Assembly (NCBI GenBank): GCA_036011265.1
Contig: DASCNB010000138.1
Location: 1 to 19,789 of the forward strand
Length of the DNA stretch: 19,789 bases
Reading direction: 5' to 3'
Source of the DNA: CAJXCL01 sp036011265
GTDB taxonomy: Bacteria > Nitrospinota > Nitrospinia > CAJXCL01
A program made the translations under genes and the position numbers. Positions 15,795 through 19,789 of this stretch are shown here, in pieces; the stretch's first letter is position 1; every line of letters starts with the position of its first letter. Under the pieces are notes generated by a model. The model did not search any database. It had not been told where the DNA came from and saw only the letters and a program-made list of their open reading frames with translations.

Positions 15795-16598
15795 CTAGTG
15801 CTTCCGTGATATTGAAACTCTTTTTAAATTCTTTATCAAAGGATATCCCTTGGTTATTCTCATCTTTTGAATTGCGTTCGCTGTAGCTTCATAATGTTTT
15901 CTCGATTCTTCCGGTGCCTCTTTCCACATTTCCTGAAACCTTTTCCAAGTAGTTTTTTCATCTGTCGTATTGTAATCCCAGTAATTAATCTCCTTTTTCA
16001 CACCAATCCTATTCTCACGCTCACTCGAATCACAATCTTGCAATATCAGATTATTTGTCGCCATTCTTTTGGATAGTTGTTCGATTGAAGGGTGAACTAA
16101 AATACGCATCCCCTTTATTCCGCACTTTTCAGCCTGGCAAGCCTGTACAATCCCTGTACCTAAAAATTGTGAAGCATGTTCTCCAGAATCAGGCATAATA
16201 TCTGATTTAAATCGAATTGCCTCAAACGTGCCTAAAGCAATACCAGCTCTAACAGGCACTCCATTTGCAAGAAATCTACACATTAAATTATTTATAACAG
16301 ATACCGCATCATTTAAATATTGAGTCACAATAAAGGCAGAATCAGAAAATGTTATTGACGTAAAATTACATTGTATTCTAGCTAAACTAAGCCCACCATC
16401 CAAAGTACGATGAAAATTTGAAAAAACTTCGGTGAGTTTATTTGGTGTCCTACTGTCACTAAAAATTCGATTAATTTTTTGAGGTATTGGTCCCCCCTCA
16501 ACTTTAATGGCTTCAATATCAAGATAGTTTTTTAAGGTTAGGTTTGCAAAACCTAGAATATCTAAAAATATGACAATCTTATCCTCAGTTTTTATCAT
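15795..16598 (-). CDS. Class III nucleotidyl cyclase-like protein, integron cassette gene
   Basis: The protein has 267 aa. Its N-terminal ~175 residues show the class III adenylate/guanylate cyclase plan: first strand IVIFLDILGFANL with metal-type Asp13; ITFSDSAFIV with second Asp86; VPVRAGIALGTFEA (114-127), like the VRIGIHTG strand; and FLGTGIVQACQAE followed by RILVHPS, like the GDAVNVAARLE to ILVS segment. The Asn and Arg of the classical VNxAxR motif are replaced by Val151 and Gln155. Activity and base specificity are therefore uncertain, or another residue set is used. Stand-alone cyclases of this size include Pycsar-type antiphage cyclases. No proven effector gene is adjacent. The gene follows attC 16632-16692, so it is a cassette ORF, and its TAG stop touches the end of palindrome array 2. 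Confidence 0.65.
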   Translation of the reverse strand: MIKTEDKIVIFLDILGFANLTLKNYLDIEAIKVEGGPIPQKINRIFSDSRTPNKLTEVFSNFHRTLDGGLSLARIQCNFTSITFSDSAFIVTQYLNDAVSVINNLMCRFLANGVPVRAGIALGTFEAIRFKSDIMPDSGEHASQFLGTGIVQACQAEKCGIKGMRILVHPSIEQLSKRMATNNLILQDCDSSERENRIGVKKEINYWDYNTTDEKTTWKRFQEMWKEAPEESRKHYEATANAIQKMRITKGYPLIKNLKRVSISRKH

Positions 16599-16631
16599 TA
16601 TAATTTAGTTTTTTATTTTCATCGTTTATTA

Positions 16632-16692
16632 ACATAACGTTTAAACTCAGCCGCGCCGCTTTTTTGGCGTCGACTGGAGTGTCTTGTTAGGC
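16632..16692 (-). other. Integron attC site 1 (61 bp)
   Basis: On the minus strand it runs from GCCTAAC (16692-16686) to GTTATGT (16638-16632). The inner arms pair as ACTCcAGtCGaCGCC against the complement of GGCGCGGCTGAGT, with two bulged bases in one arm and a short A-rich terminal loop. That is the classic imperfect attC cruciform with extrahelical bases. It lies between two leftward ORFs, 36 bp after the stop of one and 33 bp before the start of the next. Confidence 0.88.
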
Positions 16693-16728
16693 GACGCAAA
16701 ACTGGCTAAACGCCGAGCAGATTTAGTT

Positions 16729-17691
16729 TTACCGCTCTGCTCTTTCGAACACAAATTCCCGAGCCTCATTTGGTACATCCCATACTTTCTCCTCAGCCCG
16801 GATGTGAGGCAATGTGTTCCTATCTAAGGACCATAGGTCAAAGGTCTTGAACGCATTATAAAGTATCTCTAGACCATCAGCAGCGTTAACACCATCCTTT
16901 TCTTTAGCGAATGACGCTACTAAATCATCACGAAATTCGTGTGCGATTGCGGCAGCGGCAAGCCAATCAGGTAGAACGAAATGTGGGTGACTCTTTCCTT
17001 TTTTCCATGTGTCTTCATCTTTCCATTTCCACCAGTCAAGAGTACCAAAATTACTTGTTAATTCTTTTGATTTGTTCAATTTCTCGATTCCTATTGCAGT
17101 ACTAGAGTTCTTGCGCACGAATTCGAGGAATTTAGAACCTTGAGTATGCTGTAATTTTTGTCCTGCAATGGAATTACCTATGTCATTGCCGGGAAATCTA
17201 TCCATTGCCACAAATAGCCTTCGATTTTCTTTTGGCAAGCTTGAACTCGCACGGAGAATCCCTAGGTTTATCGTAACGAAGTAGTACTCAAGAGCTATTG
17301 CTTGTGCAAAATCGACGTGCTCATCACCAAAAAATAGTCGATACGTTTCGTAGTGGGGTTCGACTCTTGTTCTTGGTAGTTCTTGAATCAAATCCAAGCC
17401 AAACGTTGCGGCAGACACCTGTGTATGTGCATGAAAAAAACCTTTCAATAACAGGCTATTATTTTTCTGATCTACGAGCCATTGCGCGAGTTCGCGTGCT
17501 CGAGTTCCTTTTAGGCGTGCTTTATAGTCTTTGTATTGTTTTACCGGAAGATCTATAATGTCTACACTTGGCATATGTGGAAAGACAACGGCTACTGACA
17601 ACCCGGGCAGTTCATGTTTCTGTATCGACTCAGACGGCTTTGCATCAGCGTAGCCGTGCCACCCTAGTTTCCTATGTTCTTCATCAAACAT
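16729..17691 (-). CDS. Unrecognised 320-aa cassette protein
   Basis: The protein has 320 aa with no signal peptide or membrane segment, so it is probably cytoplasmic. It contains two regular hydrophobic/alpha-helical stretches (ALEYYFVTINLGIL and LAAAAIAHEFRDDLVASF) and many Trp residues (TLDWWKWKDEDTWKKG). FVAMDRFPGNDIGNS resembles a strand ending in an acidic residue, as in RNase H-like folds, but I cannot assign a family. The ATG lies 8 bp from the GTTAGGC end of attC 2, without a Shine-Dalgarno sequence. Its stop is 36 bp before attC 1. That arrangement is typical of a cassette gene, and cassettes often encode proteins without known relatives. Confidence 0.72.
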   Translation of the reverse strand: MFDEEHRKLGWHGYADAKPSESIQKHELPGLSVAVVFPHMPSVDIIDLPVKQYKDYKARLKGTRARELAQWLVDQKNNSLLLKGFFHAHTQVSAATFGLDLIQELPRTRVEPHYETYRLFFGDEHVDFAQAIALEYYFVTINLGILRASSSLPKENRRLFVAMDRFPGNDIGNSIAGQKLQHTQGSKFLEFVRKNSSTAIGIEKLNKSKELTSNFGTLDWWKWKDEDTWKKGKSHPHFVLPDWLAAAAIAHEFRDDLVASFAKEKDGVNAADGLEILYNAFKTFDLWSLDRNTLPHIRAEEKVWDVPNEAREFVFERAER

Positions 17692-17699
17692 TTTGATTC

Positions 17700-17829
17700 G
17701 CCTAACGAACGAGCTTACCTGGTGCGAGCAAAATCAAGTTTAACTTAGTAATAACTGAAATCTTTAGTAGCAGAGGATCGCAGAAACGGCAACCAATTGC
17801 TCACAATCGGGTAAAGCGGATTGTTATGC
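17700..17829 (-). other. Integron attC site 2 (130 bp, long type)
   Basis: On the minus strand it runs from GCATAAC (17829-17823) to GTTAGGC (17706-17700). The arms CGCTTTACCCG and CGAGCTTACC (complement) pair with a bulge, and GTGAGC pairs with GCTCGC nearer the centre. About 80 bp of central variable sequence makes it the long, VCR-like type. The GTTAGGC end is 8 bp before the start codon of the 320-aa gene. Confidence 0.72.
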
Positions 17830-17909
17830 TTTAATGAATCTACAAACTTTGGTAAGAGTTCTCAAATAGTCTCTGCTTTTGCGCTTTTTGCAAATGCAAA
17901 ACACAAGTT

Positions 17910-17966
17910 AAATAACCAAGTTCCATTTTTTGCGAAGCGAAGCAAGTAATAAATGGAACGTTGATA
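17910..17966 (-). other. Degenerate attC-like hairpin (57 bp)
   Basis: GTTCCATTT (17920-17928) pairs perfectly with AAATGGAAC (17951-17959). Inside, TTGC pairs with GCAA around a GAAGCGAA loop. The outer ends read AAATAAC and GTTGATA, so both carry the AAC/GTT core but not the full RYYYAAC/GTTRRRY consensus. It begins 6 bp after the stop of the next gene, exactly where that cassette's attC is expected. An ordinary terminator-like hairpin is the alternative. Confidence 0.45.
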
Positions 17967-17972
17967 AATAAA

Positions 17973-18470
17973 CTACCCATATGGTTTGCTGCTTACGGGC
18001 GGAGGTTGATGATACCCCCACCAAACCTTCGGGTAAAGACCAAATAAATCAACAACTCCGAATGCATCTAAAACTGAGTAATCTGCAATCCAAACTTCGC
18101 AGAACTTATGGTCGGTATAGTCATTCTCTAATCCTTCAAGAAAGGGAATTAAGGAATCCAGAGACCCGACTACAAGCTGGAGAACCAGCATGTTATCTTT
18201 AACTTGCTCTGCATATTTAGATACTTTTGTTTTTTTGTTTTCTATTAAATTGTAGATTCGTGAAAGAACATCAAATGCTTCTGGTGATCCTGTTATTTTA
18301 GTTAGCTCTATTCCTACCTTTTTACCACTCGACCGGGAACAAATAAAATCTGGGCTCTCTCCATCACAAATTGCAGATAAGTTTTCACCAGTAATATAAT
18401 TATAAGATTCAATGAAAGGATATAATTCATCTCTTTCAACTTCTTTTTTCCCGAATTGCTGGTCAGACAT
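17973..18470 (-). CDS. Cassette protein, possible PD-(D/E)XK-like fold
   Basis: The protein has 165 aa from the ATG at 18470 (MSDQQFGKK). A longer in-frame reading from 18539 would begin inside attC 3, so the inner start is preferred. After a helical N-terminus, residues ~41-59 read SPDFICSRSSGKKVGIELT. The Asp after Pro, then Glu at the end of the next strand and a Lys two residues on (ELTK), resembles the PD...ExK arrangement of PD-(D/E)XK nucleases, with Thr inserted. The rest contains a long helix and a LVLQLVVGSLDSLIPFL segment, ending in a Pro-rich tail (QPPPVSSKPYG). The nuclease assignment is a weak inference. It is a cassette gene between attC 3 and attC 2. Confidence 0.65.
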   Translation of the reverse strand: MSDQQFGKKEVERDELYPFIESYNYITGENLSAICDGESPDFICSRSSGKKVGIELTKITGSPEAFDVLSRIYNLIENKKTKVSKYAEQVKDNMLVLQLVVGSLDSLIPFLEGLENDYTDHKFCEVWIADYSVLDAFGVVDLFGLYPKVWWGYHQPPPVSSKPYG

Positions 18471-18495
18471 TTTGTTATTACAAATAAATTTTACC

Positions 18496-18626
18496 GCATA
18501 ACGAAAAAGCTGAGTTGCGCCCAACAAAAGGAGCAACAAGCTTTAAATAATATAAAACGTGAGTGCTAAAAAGCCACTTGAACAGAGACTTGCTGTTGAG
18601 CGTCAATCTCCAGCGAATGGTTAGAT
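18496..18626 (-). other. Integron attC site 3 (131 bp)
   Basis: On the minus strand it runs from ATCTAAC (18626-18620, exact RYYYAAC) to GTTATGC (18502-18496). The left arm GCTGGAGATTGACGCTCAAC and the complement of the right arm, GCTGAGTTGCGCCCAAC, align with three extra bases in the left arm, the expected bulges. It starts 5 bp after the stop codon of the 119-aa gene. It ends ~26 bp before the next start codon. Confidence 0.8.
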
Positions 18627-18631
18627 TCCCT

Positions 18632-18991
18632 TTATTGTGTCCAGTCGGACCAACCGCATTGCTCGCACTTAATAATCCAGTAGTTCTCATCTCTCCGATC
18701 ATCATATATTTCTCCACCTCTCAGATTTTCATCACCACATTTGGGACATGCTACATATGGGAGAGGACCTCCTCGCGCTGGGTCTATAGTTTTTTCTTCC
18801 AACAACTTGTTCAACTCTTTTACCGTTAACGAATCTCGATTGTCTTCCAGAATAGCGCGCCTAACATCACTGCTCAATTTCGAGAACAACAGCGCCTGGT
18901 CTTTTCCAGACTTTTCATAATAGGCATGCGATATCAGCCAAGAAATAAGTCCACCTATGGCTGCACCAACTAGTAAAAGTAATATTTCCAT
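18632..18991 (-). CDS. Membrane-anchored zinc-ribbon cassette protein
   Basis: The protein has 119 aa. An N-terminal transmembrane helix (about 2-21, ILLLLVGAAIGGLISWLI) anchors it. A charged helical region follows (LSSDVRRAILEDNRDSLTVKELNKLLEE). Then comes a zinc ribbon with two CxxC knuckles: CPKC (VACPKCGDENL) and CEQC (IIKCEQCGWSDW). The family is not known to me. AAGGA lies directly before the ATG. The start is 14 bp from a GTTAGAT integron core on its upstream side and the stop is 5 bp from attC 3, so the whole gene fits one cassette. Confidence 0.75.
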   Translation of the reverse strand: MEILLLLVGAAIGGLISWLISHAYYEKSGKDQALLFSKLSSDVRRAILEDNRDSLTVKELNKLLEEKTIDPARGGPLPYVACPKCGDENLRGGEIYDDRRDENYWIIKCEQCGWSDWTQ

Positions 18992-19005
18992 TCCTTAAGC
19001 TTGGA

Positions 19006-19012
19006 ATCTAAC
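19006..19012 (-). other. attC-type core half-site (GTTAGAT)
   Basis: On the minus strand this is GTTAGAT, an exact GTTRRRY core, 14 bp before the start of the zinc-ribbon gene. It should be the right end of the preceding attC or of an attI. The remaining half is not clear, because a GGGGTCAAGTCCA repeat lies only 16 bp away. Confidence 0.5.
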
Positions 19013-19027
19013 AATTGATTATAATTA

Positions 19028-19080
19028 AAGGGGTCAAGTCCATTCTTGACTGCATTAAGGGGCCAAGTCTACTCATGGCT
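19028..19080. repeat. Solo end of the GGGGTCAAGTCCA repeat family
   Basis: AAGGGGTCAAGTCCATTCTT followed by GACTGCATTAAGG matches the left end of palindrome array 2 (15605-15636) and the inverse of its right end. A diverged second unit (GGGGCCAAGTCTACTCATGG) follows directly. The 261 bp between the zinc-ribbon gene and the ParE-like gene (19013-19273) otherwise show no gene. Confidence 0.55.
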
Positions 19081-19273
19081 CACAATATCCACTTAATATC
19101 CCGATTCCGTATAATAAAGTTAATTATTGAGATTTAAATTATACAATAAGTGATTATATACCCCATGACCATTGAATCAAGTGATTTTTGCCACAAAGTC
19201 AATAAGGTAGAAAGGAAAGGGGAGATATTGAATTTATGAAAAGGGGATTTGGGTCACAGAGTAAAGCATATTA

Positions 19274-19570
19274 TTATGTTCTTTTTTTCCACTGTCGTGG
19301 ATGCCGACTACCATGCATAACTGCAAGAACCACGACCGAGTCTTCCCCGACTCGATAAAATATCCCAAAAGGAAATCTGTGTACTACAGCACGGCGAGTT
19401 TGTCTATGCACTACAGGGTAAATATTCGGGTTTTCTGAGATTGAATCTAATGCAACTAGAACGTCATCAAGGAAATTTTGGCCGAGACCTTCACGTTGCC
19501 TCTCATACCATGTCGCAGCATCTTCAATATCTGCCTCAGCTTCTGGTCGAAGATGAACCTTAAGACTCAC
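19274..19570 (-). CDS. ParE/RelE-superfamily toxin
   Basis: This 98-aa toxin has LRPEAEADIEDAATWYERQREGLG, then ENPNIYPVVHRQTRRAVVHRFPFGIFYRV and VVVLAVMHGSRHPRQWKKR. This is the common plasmid-stabilisation ParE-type pattern, including the RRA...RFPFGIFYRV core and the HGSRHP..W end. Translation starts at GTG, overlapping the antitoxin stop by four bases (GTGA), so the pair is translationally coupled. Whether it poisons gyrase or cleaves mRNA cannot be decided from sequence. It is the downstream gene of a two-gene module. Confidence 0.9.
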   Translation of the reverse strand: MSLKVHLRPEAEADIEDAATWYERQREGLGQNFLDDVLVALDSISENPNIYPVVHRQTRRAVVHRFPFGIFYRVGEDSVVVLAVMHGSRHPRQWKKRT

Positions 19571-19776
19571 AACCGTTTCCTGATGTCTGCTATTGCTTCA
19601 CTGGCTAAACGGCCTTTAAGTCCGTCCGCTTCGTAAGTATTTAAGCGTCGATCAAGTTCCTCTTTTTGTTCATCGGTTAATGGCAACGCCGCTTGATCAG
19701 TAGCAATACTGTCCCAGATATCTTCAACCAGTCTTATCCTATCTTCAATCGGAAGATTACGTAAATAAGCTGTCAT
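19567..19776 (-). CDS. Addiction module antitoxin, CHP02574-like
   Basis: This 69-aa protein has LPIEDRIRLVEDIWDSIATD, PLTDEQKEELDRRLNTYE and a basic C-terminus. It matches the small helical antitoxins of the putative addiction module component family that pair with ParE-type toxins. GGGGGAAA upstream may serve as the Shine-Dalgarno sequence. The gene ends 13 bp from the right window edge, so its promoter is not visible. It overlaps the toxin start by 4 bp. Such modules are frequent in integron arrays, but no attC is visible on either side here. Confidence 0.85.
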   Translation of the reverse strand: MTAYLRNLPIEDRIRLVEDIWDSIATDQAALPLTDEQKEELDRRLNTYEADGLKGRLASEAIADIRKRL

Positions 19777-19789
19777 AGTTATTTCCCCC

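Noticed and set aside
18471..18539. N-terminal extension of the 165-aa cassette protein (hydrophobic MLLLLLGATQLF).
   Set aside because: It would be encoded inside attC 3; the ATG at 18470 fits the cassette layout better.

Overview
The window is a piece of a bacterial chromosome of moderate to low GC. Its repertoire fits a Gram-negative environmental anaerobe: an AmmeMemoRadiSam radical SAM enzyme, a PAS/GAF histidine kinase with a stand-alone receiver, a secreted SUMF1-like protein, an EF-hand amidohydrolase and a CDGSH/glutamate-synthase fusion. Planctomycetota (anammox-like) or Desulfobacterota would fit. That placement is a guess from gene content; there is no rRNA or other phylogenetic marker here.

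Left part (1-13.4 kb), chromosomal backbone. A partial amrS and a secreted SUMF1-domain protein run leftward. A hybrid-type signalling pair (histidine kinase, then receiver) runs rightward. A leftward run follows: EF-hand amidohydrolase, a small membrane-anchored protein and the CDGSH-GltS protein. Then come a rightward SDR/DUF2867 protein, a leftward DUF3592 membrane protein, a frameshifted alkD-like DNA glycosylase pseudogene and a leftward M24 peptidase-like protein with a substituted metal ligand. The intergenic regions before the GltS-like gene (8646-8768) and the M24 gene (13210-13332) hold two diverged copies of the same ~123-bp sequence. A second dispersed non-coding repeat occurs at 8780, 10563 and 14958.

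Right part (13.4-19.8 kb), accessory region. Two arrays of perfect but mutually different palindromes (13916-14249 and 15607-15788) look like non-autonomous mobile repeats. The second is bounded by an 11-bp terminal inverted repeat related to the GGGGTCAAGTCCA motif seen again at 19029. Between them lie a HigBA-type toxin-antitoxin pair with a palindromic operator and a Spx/ArsC-type reductase.

From about 15.8 to 19.0 kb, four leftward genes are separated by sites with integron attC architecture: RYYYAAC/GTTRRRY-type ends, imperfect inner arms with bulged bases, and placement directly before start codons or after stop codons. This is a stretch of a gene-cassette array without an integrase in view. 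Because the ORFs run leftward, the integrase should lie to the right of the window. The cassettes encode a class III nucleotidyl-cyclase-like protein, an unrecognised 320-aa protein, a possible PD-(D/E)XK-like protein and a membrane-anchored zinc-ribbon protein. A ParE-type toxin and its antitoxin close the window.

The strongest leads are the covarying palindrome arrays, the integron cassettes (above all the cyclase-like one) and the duplicated upstream element.
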